Origin: Bacteroidales bacterium | Lineage (GTDB): Bacteria; Bacteroidota; Bacteroidia; Bacteroidales; F082 | DNA length: 45,433 bases | Assembly: GCA_017508895.1 (NCBI GenBank) | Contig: JAFWRA010000010.1 | Span: forward strand, 1 to 45,433 | Reading direction: 5' to 3' | Shown here: piece after piece, positions 8,780 to 16,353 of the stretch | How the letters are laid out: each line of letters starts with the position of its first letter | Position numbering within the stretch: the first letter of the stretch is position 1 | Program-made: the position numbers and the translations under genes | Notes under the pieces: model-generated | Databases searched by the model: none | What the model was told of the DNA's origin: nothing | Seen by the model: the letters and a program-made list of their open reading frames with translations, nothing else

Positions 8780-9888
8780 GACTTTTTCTTTTTAATGCCC
8801 AACACGCACCACCTGACAAACGGAATCCGACGTATAATTTCATAAATCAACGGCGATAAGATCATCACTGCAAAGAAGAGGATCACGTACATCATCCAAG
8901 GAGCCAACGAAGTGTGGTATTTCATCATGTATCCAAATGACGCAATAACCAGATAGTGAACAATATAAATACCGTAACTCGACTGGGTCATATATCCTGC
9001 AAAGGCTCCCGTACGATTGAAGCGCGCCTTAAACCAAGCCATCATGGCGAGGCACATCAGCCAGCCATAAAGGCAGTTGAGCGGGCTACCCAGATACTGA
9101 GGCGAAGTGTTATCTTGACCGAAGGTGGTGATGATTAGGACCGCGCCAGCAACGACGGCACATGCCAGCAACGGTATCCATGCCTTCTCGAGTTTCTCTT
9201 GCACTTCGTCGTGCGAGAACACGAAATAACCCAGCAGGAAGGGAACCAAATAGAAAAGGGGCTTATACAAGTTCAAGAGGCCATCCAACGATTCGGGACG
9301 TGGATTCTTGACGAGCGTTTGCTCACCAACCCAAAACAGCACACCCAGCAGGATGATGACAACAAGGTTGGCCTTCCCACACCAATTCCAGAATCTGTCT
9401 TTTCTGTCTATCGCCCGCACCAAAAGCAACACAAGGCAAAGCAGCCACAACACTTGAATGAACCACAGCGGTCCCGTGCCACTTATGGCCATCATGAAAT
9501 ACTTTGCTATTGCAGGCACGCCATCAAATACACCTTGCCTTGAAGCCACAACGGTATTGAAATAACCAACCATCCAATGAAACACAAAGAGGCCTATCGT
9601 GCCAGGCACCAACAGCTTTCTGGTGCGAGCCTTGAACCACTCCTTGGTGGATTGCTTTTCTAAGGCATAGCGCGCGCTGACGCCAGCAAGCAAGAAAAGG
9701 AGGGGCATGAACCAAGGATAGAGTATATACATGACAACATCCTGGTACTGCTTATACTGTGGGTATTCACCAAAGCCGCCAACACCACCGAAGACACCTT
9801 TGTTGTTATAGAAATAAAATACATGGTAAAACAACACCAAAAGCACCGTCACCCAACGGAGATTATCGATCCAATGCTTACGCTCCAT
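8776..9888 (-). CDS. Membrane-bound acyltransferase, acyltransferase-3 family
   Basis: 370 residues with about ten hydrophobic segments. The N-terminus (IDNLRWVTVLLVLFYHVFYF) carries the family His (His22) in the first membrane helix, and the C-terminus has SYGIYIVHYLVIASFGYMM, both usual for acyltransferase-3 (PF01757) proteins. Such enzymes move acetyl or other acyl groups onto sugars, lipids or polysaccharides at the inner membrane. No sugar-biosynthesis genes are near, so the acceptor is unknown. The ATG overlaps the stop of the AbrB-like gene (TAATG), and the end overlaps the AlkD gene by four bases. Confidence 0.9.
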   Translation of the reverse strand: MERKHWIDNLRWVTVLLVLFYHVFYFYNNKGVFGGVGGFGEYPQYKQYQDVVMYILYPWFMPLLFLLAGVSARYALEKQSTKEWFKARTRKLLVPGTIGLFVFHWMVGYFNTVVASRQGVFDGVPAIAKYFMMAISGTGPLWFIQVLWLLCLVLLLVRAIDRKDRFWNWCGKANLVVIILLGVLFWVGEQTLVKNPRPESLDGLLNLYKPLFYLVPFLLGYFVFSHDEVQEKLEKAWIPLLACAVVAGAVLIITTFGQDNTSPQYLGSPLNCLYGWLMCLAMMAWFKARFNRTGAFAGYMTQSSYGIYIVHYLVIASFGYMMKYHTSLAPWMMYVILFFAVMILSPLIYEIIRRIPFVRWCVLGIKKKKS

Positions 9889-10094
9889 TATTTGCCCTCC
9901 CCTAACATTTCATCAATTTTGTCCTGAAATATCTCCGTCTTCAAGACGGCCATGCCTCTTGAGTCACCAAGCACCAGCAAACTATCGCCTGCTTTAATTT
10001 CGTAAACCTCGCGAGCCTCCTTGGGGATGACAATCTGACCCCGCTCGCCCACCTTCACCACACCGAAGATGTATTTGTCGTTTTCTTTAAGCAT
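9888..10094 (-). CDS. AbrB/MazE/SpoVT-like DNA-binding protein
   Basis: 68 residues with a single swapped-hairpin domain: VVKVGERGQIVIPKEAREVYEIKAGDSL is the typical order of conserved residues (G-R/Q-I-V-I-P, then D-x-L). Homodimers bind DNA and act as transition-state regulators or antitoxins. It is the first gene of an overlapping operon with an acyltransferase, a glycosylase and a hydrolase. No toxin gene (MazF, PIN or Doc type) is next to it, so autoregulation of this operon is more likely than a toxin-antitoxin role. The C-terminal tail (EIFQDKIDEMLGEGK) may form a short helix. The start is ATG, behind a clear -7 box. Confidence 0.88.
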   Translation of the reverse strand: MLKENDKYIFGVVKVGERGQIVIPKEAREVYEIKAGDSLLVLGDSRGMAVLKTEIFQDKIDEMLGEGK

Positions 10095-10130
10095 AATTAT
10101 TTTGATTTGTGTGAAAATTCATATTTTGCT

Positions 10131-10139
10131 GCAAAAGTA
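10131..10139 (-). promoter_or_regulatory. -7 promoter box for the AbrB-led operon
   Basis: TACTTTTGC on the minus strand, about 37 bp before the ATG of the AbrB-like gene. The divergent C25 protease has its own box about 85 bp away, so the 159-bp gap holds two back-to-back promoters and is where an autoregulatory AbrB site would be expected. Confidence 0.7.
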
Positions 10140-10223
10140 GGAATTTTATATCAAAACGAAGGTTTTTATTTGAAAAAAACACCATTCATTTCCTCCAGAC
10201 TTTTCATAGAAAGCATTTTTGAT

Positions 10224-10232
10224 TATCTTTGC
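10224..10232 (+). promoter_or_regulatory. -7 promoter box for the C25 protease
   Basis: TATCTTTGC matches TAnnTTTG and lies 21 bp before the ATG at 10254. Its position rules out the longer reading frame that opens at 10107, because that start would be upstream of the transcript. Confidence 0.72.
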
Positions 10233-10253
10233 ACCCAAATTAATCCTATCAAA

Positions 10254-13200
10254 ATGAAAAAAGTATCCCTTCTCCTCATTCTGGCCTTGAGCACTTTGTT
10301 CGCCATGGCCCAGAACGGACGCATCGACTTGCGCCACGAAACGAAGGCTGAAATCACAAGTAGCGAGTTTGCCAAACTCAATGCTGTGTTCAGCTATGGC
10401 TCCATTGAGAGCATTGAAGTCAATACCGAAAAAGGCATGTTCTCCGAAATCGCCATCGAAGGCACCTATGCCGCTGGCGAAATCGGCTCGCCCGAGTTAC
10501 CTGCCTCTCACCAACTCTTGGCCGTGCCTTTTGGCGCCACGCCTCGCGTCAACGTAATCAGTTACACGACAACTGACTATAGTTTATCTGACTATGGAAT
10601 TGGCACCATCTTGCCCCATCAGCCTTCTGTTCGCAAGGACCAGAACGTCGATGAAGTCGAGTTTGTGTACAATGCCTCAGCTTACCAAACCCGCAGCCTC
10701 GCCTCGGCTCCAGCAGCCACTATTGAGGTACAAGGCACCATGCGTGGCATCCGCATCGGCTCGCTGGTTATCAACCCTGTGAGCTATAATCCTGCCTCCA
10801 ACACCTTGCGCGTTTTCAACGACATCGAGGTGGAAGTGAGTTTCGACGGTGCCGACCGTGCTGAGACCGAGCGCATGCTGCTCAGCACTTACAGCCCCTA
10901 CTTCGACATCGTTTACAAGCAGATGTTCAACTACCGCCAAATCATGGACGTGTATGACGACCACCCGGACCTCATGGCCTATCCCGTTCACATGATTGTC
11001 ATCACACCCCAAGACTATATCAGTGCCTTACAACCTTGGATTAACTGGAAAATCCAGAAAGGCTTCGATGTGAATGTGGTGACCACAGCACAAGCTGGCA
11101 GCAACTACAACGCCATCCAGTCCTACGTACAGAACCTTTATAACACAGGTGTCAGCCAAGGCACCACGCCGACTTTCGTTATCCTTGTCGGCGACACAGG
11201 ACAAATCCCTGGAAAAACCAGTGGCAATGCCACCCAAAAAGTGACTGACCTTTATTACGGCTCCGTCGATGGCGACTACTTCCCCGACATGTTCTACAGC
11301 CGCATGTCAGCCGAAAATACCAACCAAGTTACGGCCATCGTCAACAAGATTTTGCAATATGAGCAATACACCATGCCCGATCCAAGCTACCTCAGCAATG
11401 TGACCCTCATCGCTGGATGGGACAGCTATTGGAACCCGCGCATCGGTCAGCCCACCATCAACTACGCCACCACCTATTATTATAATACGGCCCACGGCTT
11501 TAATCAGGTGAACACCTACCTCCAACAAGGTCAATATACAGGTTGTTATAATACTCTGAACACGGGCGTAGGTTTCATCAACTATACTGCCCATGGTGCT
11601 GAAACCAGCTGGTCCGACCCGTATTTTACGGTTTCTAACGTCAACGCATTGACCAACACAAACAAATACTTCCTGGCTATGGGCAACTGCTGCCTGACGG
11701 GTAACTTCGGCTACAGCCAGCCCTGCTTCGGCGAGGCCATGCTTCGTGGCGAAAACAAGGCCGCCTATTCCTACATCGGTTCTTGCCCCGTGACCTATTG
11801 GTATGAAGACTATTACTTCGGCGTGGGTGCCACAACGGTCATGAACCAGACCCCCACTCAGCAAAACAGTGCCACAGGTGTTTATGACGGCATCTGGATG
11901 GACGACACCTACAACACAGTTTCGTCCATCACCTTCCTTGGCAACATTGCAGTCTGCTATGCCCATGCAGGAAACTATCAGACCAGTACCACCCCGCTTT
12001 ATTATTGGCAAGCCTACCATGTGCTCGGCGATGGTTCCATCATGCCCTATCGCGTGAATCCTACGCCCAATACCGTTAGCCACGCTTCCACTATTCCAGC
12101 TGGAGCCACCTCTTTCCAAGTGAGCGCACAAGCGGGCTCATACGTGGGCATCTCGCAAAACAACGTGCTGAAAGGCGCAGCCTTGGTGCCTGCCTCTGGT
12201 TCGGTCAGCGTGCCAGTCAGCGGTATCAGTTCGGGACAGGTACACATCGTGGTCACCAAGCCACAACGTCAGCCTTACATCCAAGACATTACCGTGGGCG
12301 GTGCCCCTCAATCCTACACCATTAATGTGTCGGCCAACCCGAGCAACGGCGGTACTGTTACCGGTGGCGGCTCCTACAACCAAGGCCAGTCATGCACCGT
12401 CACGGCAACGGCCAACAATGGCTTCTCTTTCACCAACTGGACAGAGAACGGCAATGTGGTCTCCACCCAAGCCAATTACACCTTTACAGTCACTGGCAAC
12501 CGTACTTTGGTGGCCAACTTCCAAGCCCAGCAGCAAAATTACACCATCACCGTTTCGGCTAACCCGAGCAACGGTGGCACCGTCACTGGCGGCGGCACAT
12601 ACCAACAAGGCCAACAATGTACCGTACAAGCCACAGCAAACACGGGTTATACCTTCAATAACTGGACGGAGAACGGCAACGTGGTCTCCTCCAACGCCAA
12701 TTACACTTTCACAGTGACTGGCAACCGCACCTTGGTGGCCAACTTTACACAGCAACAGTTCACCATCACTGCTACTGCTAACCCGAGTAACGGCGGAACT
12801 GTGACAGGTAGCGGCACTTACACTTACGGTCAATCCTGCACTCTGTCGGCAACACCTGCAACGGGTTACACTTTCCTGCGCTGGACTAAGAACGGTACGC
12901 AAGTCAGTACCAATGCCACCTATACCTTTGTCGTAACTGAATCGGCGACATACGTGGCCCAATTCCAAGCCCAAAGCTATTACGTTGCCACCAACTCCAA
13001 TCCGAGCAACGGCGGCACCACGAGCGGCAATGGCCTCTATTCCTATGGAGAAACTTGCACCGTGACTGCCACACCTGCCACGGGATATGACTTCGTGAAC
13101 TGGACGGAAAACGGCAGCGCCGTCTCTACAGAGGCCAGCTATAGCTTTACCGTCACGGGAGGTCACAACTTGATAGCTAACTTCACTCTGCAAGCCTTTG

Positions 13201-13664
13201 AAATCAATGCCATCGTCAACCCTGTTGCTGGTGGCACCACTACGGGTAGCGGCACATACCATTATGGCGACCATGTAACGGTGACCGTAGTGACCAACGA
13301 AGACTACGCCTTCGAAAACTGGACCGAAAACGGCGAGGTTGTCTCGGTAGAAAAAGAGTACACTTTCATTGCCACAGAAAACCACAACCTTATTGCCAAC
13401 CTCCAGCATACTGTAGGTATCGGCGAACAAGGCATTCATGCTCTTGTCATCTACCCCAACCCGGTCAACGACAAGCTGACTGTTATGGCAGAAGGCACCC
13501 TCGGTACCGTTGAAATCTACAACCTTATGGGTGTTTTGGTCTATAGCCAAAAAGACTGCTCCAACAAGGTGGAAATCAACACCACCGACCTGCCCACAGG
13601 CATCTATTTCATTCGCCTTACGACCGACCAAGTTTCTGAAACCAGAAGGTTTGTGAAGGAATAA
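10254..13664 (+). CDS. Gingipain-like C25 cysteine protease with T9SS tail
   Basis: 1136 residues. The signal peptide is MKKVSLLLILALSTLFAMAQ. Residues 21-235 form a gingipain-type propeptide region (GEIGSPELPASHQLLAVPFG). The C25 catalytic domain (about 243-660) shows VGDTGQIPG, DLYYGSVDGDYFPDMFYSR, His447 in NYTAHGAETSW and the likely nucleophile Cys480 in GNCCLTGNF. Five repeats of about 73 residues follow (about 687-1053), then a T9SS sorting domain (IYPNPVNDKLTVMA, GIYFIRL, RRFVKE). The enzyme should be secreted through T9SS and degrade extracellular protein; the Arg or Lys preference of true gingipains cannot be inferred. The start was chosen by the signal peptide and by the promoter box at 10224. 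Confidence 0.93.
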   Translation: MKKVSLLLILALSTLFAMAQNGRIDLRHETKAEITSSEFAKLNAVFSYGSIESIEVNTEKGMFSEIAIEGTYAAGEIGSPELPASHQLLAVPFGATPRVNVISYTTTDYSLSDYGIGTILPHQPSVRKDQNVDEVEFVYNASAYQTRSLASAPAATIEVQGTMRGIRIGSLVINPVSYNPASNTLRVFNDIEVEVSFDGADRAETERMLLSTYSPYFDIVYKQMFNYRQIMDVYDDHPDLMAYPVHMIVITPQDYISALQPWINWKIQKGFDVNVVTTAQAGSNYNAIQSYVQNLYNTGVSQGTTPTFVILVGDTGQIPGKTSGNATQKVTDLYYGSVDGDYFPDMFYSRMSAENTNQVTAIVNKILQYEQYTMPDPSYLSNVTLIAGWDSYWNPRIGQPTINYATTYYYNTAHGFNQVNTYLQQGQYTGCYNTLNTGVGFINYTAHGAETSWSDPYFTVSNVNALTNTNKYFLAMGNCCLTGNFGYSQPCFGEAMLRGENKAAYSYIGSCPVTYWYEDYYFGVGATTVMNQTPTQQNSATGVYDGIWMDDTYNTVSSITFLGNIAVCYAHAGNYQTSTTPLYYWQAYHVLGDGSIMPYRVNPTPNTVSHASTIPAGATSFQVSAQAGSYVGISQNNVLKGAALVPASGSVSVPVSGISSGQVHIVVTKPQRQPYIQDITVGGAPQSYTINVSANPSNGGTVTGGGSYNQGQSCTVTATANNGFSFTNWTENGNVVSTQANYTFTVTGNRTLVANFQAQQQNYTITVSANPSNGGTVTGGGTYQQGQQCTVQATANTGYTFNNWTENGNVVSSNANYTFTVTGNRTLVANFTQQQFTITATANPSNGGTVTGSGTYTYGQSCTLSATPATGYTFLRWTKNGTQVSTNATYTFVVTESATYVAQFQAQSYYVATNSNPSNGGTTSGNGLYSYGETCTVTATPATGYDFVNWTENGSAVSTEASYSFTVTGGHNLIANFTLQAFEINAIVNPVAGGTTTGSGTYHYGDHVTVTVVTNEDYAFENWTENGEVVSVEKEYTFIATENHNLIANLQHTVGIGEQGIHALVIYPNPVNDKLTVMAEGTLGTVEIYNLMGVLVYSQKDCSNKVEINTTDLPTGIYFIRLTTDQVSETRRFVKE
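12312..13413 (+). repeat. Five tandem InlB-like beta-repeat domains (within C25 gene)
   Basis: Five in-frame units of about 220 bp each begin with [FY]-x-I-x-A-NPSNGGT and contain GxGxYxxGxxCTVTATxxxGYxFxNWTENG and a closing NLxANF block. Units 1 and 2 are almost identical in protein; unit 5 is the most diverged (NPVAGGTTTG). They match the bacterial-repeat / InlB B-repeat type of surface-protein spacer and would set the catalytic domain away from the membrane anchor. Confidence 0.85.
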
Positions 13665-13682
13665 TTCGGATTACTTAACTTT

Positions 13683-13733
13683 GAAACCGACCGTCTATAG
13701 ATTCCCAAGGGAATGACATAGACGGTCGGTTTC
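13683..13733. terminator. Bidirectional hairpin with conserved core (family A, copy 1)
   Basis: A perfect 16-bp outer stem, GAAACCGACCGTCTAT (13683-13698) with its complement at 13718-13733, encloses an inner ATTCCC-AA-GGGAAT hairpin. It lies between the convergent C25 and EamA genes. On the minus strand the centre reads TGTCATTCCCTTGGGAATCT, which is shared with the hairpins at 16284 and 30603. Confidence 0.8.
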
Positions 13734-13764
13734 GTTATAACCAGGCTTTATCGATAGTTTTATT

Positions 13765-14691
13765 TCAATCAGTTCCTGAAATGGTAGGTTGTGCCGCCGC
13801 TCGGCTCTGGTTGACAATCCAAACGCCAGCGAAGACCAGCACCATGGCTACCAGTTTCTTCCATGTGATATGGTCCAGGCCAATGATTATGCTAATAATT
13901 GTAGCGACAATCGGTTGCACATAATTATACATGCTAACCAAAGTGGGACGCAACCGCTTTTGTCCGACAGGGATCAGGAAATAGGCGACAAAAGTGGCAA
14001 AAAACACTACATACGCCACTTGCCAAAGCACCTTGCTTTCCATTTGCCCAAAAGGCAAGCGAAAGAAATGCCGCGCATTGAACGGCAGTGCCACCAGCAT
14101 GGAAAACAAAAACATCCACTTCATAAATGTGACCACGTTGTATTTCGAGATCAGCGGACGAAAGATACCGAGATATAAAGCAAAAGTCAAACCATTGAGT
14201 ATGGTAAGGATGATACCCAAAGGCTTGGTCTCTGATGCTCCGCCCCCCAAGCCAACCGAATTGAATATCAAAATGAGAACCCCCACCAAACTCACCAAAA
14301 CGCCACCGACTTTTTTTCCCGTGATAGGCTCTTTCAAGGCAACGGCAGCCACAAACATGGTCATGATGGGTGTGCAAGTGTTAGTGATGCTCAAATCAAT
14401 GGAGGTCGTCATGGTGATGGCCTTCAGGAAACTCATCTGTGTGAGGAAGAGGCCTAGCATGGAAGCCACAAAGATTTGCAGCATGTCTTTCAGTGGCACC
14501 TTCTCCTTGGGCATGAAAAGCGACAAGAGCCAAAACAAAATTGTGGCTCCAGTCGCTCTTAGGCAAAACAAGTCCAAGGGTGTCAACACGTGTGCATTGG
14601 AGATATTCTTGCAACACACAATGTTGAACCCGAAGATACAATAGGCACCGAAACAAGCGAGGTGCCCGATGAGTGTAGACTTGTTATTCAA
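13765..14691 (-). CDS. EamA/DMT-family transporter
   Basis: 308 residues, ten predicted membrane helices in two EamA halves (about 8-140 and 155-300). The second half contains VSMYNYVQPIVATIISIIIG, the usual EamA penultimate segment. These carriers export amino acids, metabolites or nucleotides, and the substrate is unknown. The start is TTG (14689-14691), overlapping the stop of the upstream nitroreductase gene in the string TTGAATAA; the next Met is far inside the first half, so coupled initiation at TTG is the best reading. The transcript ends at the strong hairpin 13683-13733. Confidence 0.88.
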   Translation of the reverse strand: MNNKSTLIGHLACFGAYCIFGFNIVCCKNISNAHVLTPLDLFCLRATGATILFWLLSLFMPKEKVPLKDMLQIFVASMLGLFLTQMSFLKAITMTTSIDLSITNTCTPIMTMFVAAVALKEPITGKKVGGVLVSLVGVLILIFNSVGLGGGASETKPLGIILTILNGLTFALYLGIFRPLISKYNVVTFMKWMFLFSMLVALPFNARHFFRLPFGQMESKVLWQVAYVVFFATFVAYFLIPVGQKRLRPTLVSMYNYVQPIVATIISIIIGLDHITWKKLVAMVLVFAGVWIVNQSRAAAQPTISGTD

Positions 14692-15313
14692 TCCAGTAGA
14701 CGTAATTCTCCTTGCGCGGACGGGCTTCGGGATAGTCGCCCTTCACATAACCGAGGATGCAGTTGCCGATGCCGACATACTTGCTGGTATCGATGCCCAG
14801 TCCAGCAAGGATGGCCTTGCCTTCTTCGGTCTCGAAGACCTCTTTGGCACGGTGAATCCAGCAGGAGCCAAGGCCTTTGGCATGAGCAGCATTAAGCAGG
14901 TTGCCCATAACCAACGAGCCATCTTCCTTCCATGTCATGGCAGCAGTGCTGTCGGCCAAGACCACAAGCACAACTGGAGCGCCATAGAAGGGGTCGTTGT
15001 CAGCACCCATTACACCGGCGTTGAGGCGGCTGAGCTGGTCGCGCACCTCACGGTTGGTGACGGCGATGATGATGGGAGCTTGACGGTTCATGCCCGTGGG
15101 GGCATAGGTACCCGCCTTGCAGATTTCCTCAATGACTTCACGCGAAGGTACTTCTTCGGTGTAGCTGCGCACACTGCGGCGCGTCAGCAGGTCTTGCATG
15201 GTGTTATTCATAGTCGTTTCTTGTTTTGTGTTCTCGTTGGAACTTGTTTCCTTTTTGCAGCAACCGCAGACAAGCATGGTCAGCGCTGCGAAGATAAGTG
15301 TAAACTTTTTCAT
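14684..15313 (-). CDS. Nitroreductase-family lipoprotein
   Basis: 209 residues from ATG at 15311-15313. A lipoprotein signal (MKKFTLIFAALTMLVCGC, lipobox V-C-G-C) precedes a nitroreductase fold: LLTRRSVRSYTEEVPSREVI (FMN-binding Arg pair), AGTYAPTGMNRQAPIIIAV, then GLGSCWIHRAKEVF and IGNCILGYVKGD. Such enzymes reduce nitro groups, quinones or flavins with NAD(P)H through bound FMN, and are normally cytoplasmic. A lipidated, membrane-facing copy is unusual; an ATG further in (TTMNNTMQDLLTRR) could give a soluble cytoplasmic form. It shares eight bases with the EamA transporter gene. A -7 box precedes it. Confidence 0.87.
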   Translation of the reverse strand: MKKFTLIFAALTMLVCGCCKKETSSNENTKQETTMNNTMQDLLTRRSVRSYTEEVPSREVIEEICKAGTYAPTGMNRQAPIIIAVTNREVRDQLSRLNAGVMGADNDPFYGAPVVLVVLADSTAAMTWKEDGSLVMGNLLNAAHAKGLGSCWIHRAKEVFETEEGKAILAGLGIDTSKYVGIGNCILGYVKGDYPEARPRKENYVYWIE

Positions 15314-15330
15314 ATTAATACAGTTAGGCG

Positions 15331-15339
15331 GCAAAAGTA
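15331..15339 (-). promoter_or_regulatory. -7 promoter box for the nitroreductase-EamA pair
   Basis: TACTTTTGC on the minus strand lies 17 bp before the ATG at 15313. The weaker CAATTTTGC at 15353-15361 on the plus strand may serve the divergent transporter gene. Confidence 0.68.
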
Positions 15340-15376
15340 CGGATAATTTTCGCAATTTTGCAGCCCCAAATTGGAA

Positions 15377-16279
15377 ATGATGCAAAAAATAAAAAGTTAC
15401 GTCTTACCCATCGCCATTGTTTTGGGTTTATTGCTGCACGATTATTGCGCGGCCTTCAGCGTGGTGGTGCCCTATATCATTTTCACCATACTGCTGCTGA
15501 CATTCACGGCAGTAGACATCACAAAACTGAGATTCAAGCCGTTGTTCATCTGGATCATTCTCTTCCAAGTGGGGGTGAGTTTAGGTGGCTATGCTTTGCT
15601 TAGACTATTGAACGTCAACGAAATCATTGCAGAAGGTGTGCTTATTGGAGTATTGTGTCCCGTGGCGGCTTCGGTAGCTGTGGTGAGCACCATGCTGGGT
15701 GCCGACCGCAACACGGTGACTTCCTATTCCATCATCGGCAACTTGATGGTTTCTGTCGTAGCCCCTATTTATTTTTCTTTTATCGGGGTAAATCAAGACA
15801 TTCCTTTTCTCGAATCCTTTCTGCACATCCTGAGGCGTATCGGCACAGTCATTGGACTGCCGTTCGTTGTAGCATTGGCTCTTCAACTATGTTGGCCCAA
15901 AGCCAACAAAACCTTAAGCCGCTACAAAGGCTTGGCCTTCTACTTTTGGGCTGTGGCTCTGTTTCTCACTTTAGGCCAAACCATTCATTTCATCTTCCTC
16001 AACGGCAAAGGCAATTGGGGCAGCATCATTTGGCTCGGCATCTCGGCCTTACTGTTCTGTATCATCCAATTTGGTTTGGGTAAATGGATTGGGCACAAAT
16101 ACGGCGACACCATTGCAGGTGGACAACTGCTCGGGCAGAAAAACTCAGCCATGGGTATCTGGATGGCCAACCATTACCTGCATCCTTTGGCCTCGGTATT
16201 TTTGGCCTTCTATTCCGTATTCCAGAACTTGTTCAATAGCTGGCAGATCTGGTATTACAACGAAAAGAAAAAAGCCTAA
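15377..16279 (+). CDS. BASS/SBF-family (bile acid:sodium symporter-like) transporter
   Basis: 300 residues from ATG at 15377; a second ATG follows directly at 15380. About nine to ten membrane helices. The family signature is GVLIGVLCPVAASVAVVSTM in the first half and GQKNSAMGIWMANHYLHPLA in the second, the two crossing regions that form the sodium and substrate sites. The C-terminus (LAFYSVFQNLFNSWQIWYY) is also typical. Members carry bile acids, pantoate, pyruvate or other organic anions with sodium; the substrate cannot be assigned. The leader appears very short. The gene ends at the family A hairpin 16284-16333, convergent with the ypfJ-like gene. Confidence 0.87.
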   Translation: MMQKIKSYVLPIAIVLGLLLHDYCAAFSVVVPYIIFTILLLTFTAVDITKLRFKPLFIWIILFQVGVSLGGYALLRLLNVNEIIAEGVLIGVLCPVAASVAVVSTMLGADRNTVTSYSIIGNLMVSVVAPIYFSFIGVNQDIPFLESFLHILRRIGTVIGLPFVVALALQLCWPKANKTLSRYKGLAFYFWAVALFLTLGQTIHFIFLNGKGNWGSIIWLGISALLFCIIQFGLGKWIGHKYGDTIAGGQLLGQKNSAMGIWMANHYLHPLASVFLAFYSVFQNLFNSWQIWYYNEKKKA

Positions 16280-16283
16280 AAAT

Positions 16284-16333
16284 AAAATCGACCGACTTGT
16301 CATTCCTGAAGGAATCTATAGTCGGTCGATTTT
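16284..16333. terminator. Bidirectional hairpin with conserved core (family A, copy 2)
   Basis: The outer stem AAAATCGACCGAC (16284-16296) pairs perfectly with GTCGGTCGATTTT (16321-16333). The centre reads TTGTCATTCCTGAAGGAATC followed by TATA, with an inner ATTCC-TGAA-GGAAT stem. It lies between convergent genes, five bases after the transporter stop, and the TTTT end supports termination. Confidence 0.82.
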
Positions 16334-16353
16334 GGTAGCCCTTGGTTTAAGCT

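Noticed and set aside
9888..10094. MazE-type antitoxin of a toxin-antitoxin pair
   Set aside because: The neighbouring gene is a ten-helix acyltransferase, not a toxin; no small toxin gene lies on either side.
10107..10253. N-terminal extension of the C25 protease
   Set aside because: It would start upstream of the -7 box at 10224 and would bury the signal peptide behind 49 residues.
12312..13413. Regular repeats that could be taken for a CRISPR array
   Set aside because: The period is about 220 bp, it is in frame and encodes diverging protein repeats; there are no short identical repeats with unique spacers.
12390..13631. A 413-codon open frame on the minus strand within the C25 protease gene
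   Set aside because: It mirrors the tandem repeats of the real gene and has no promoter or recognisable domain.
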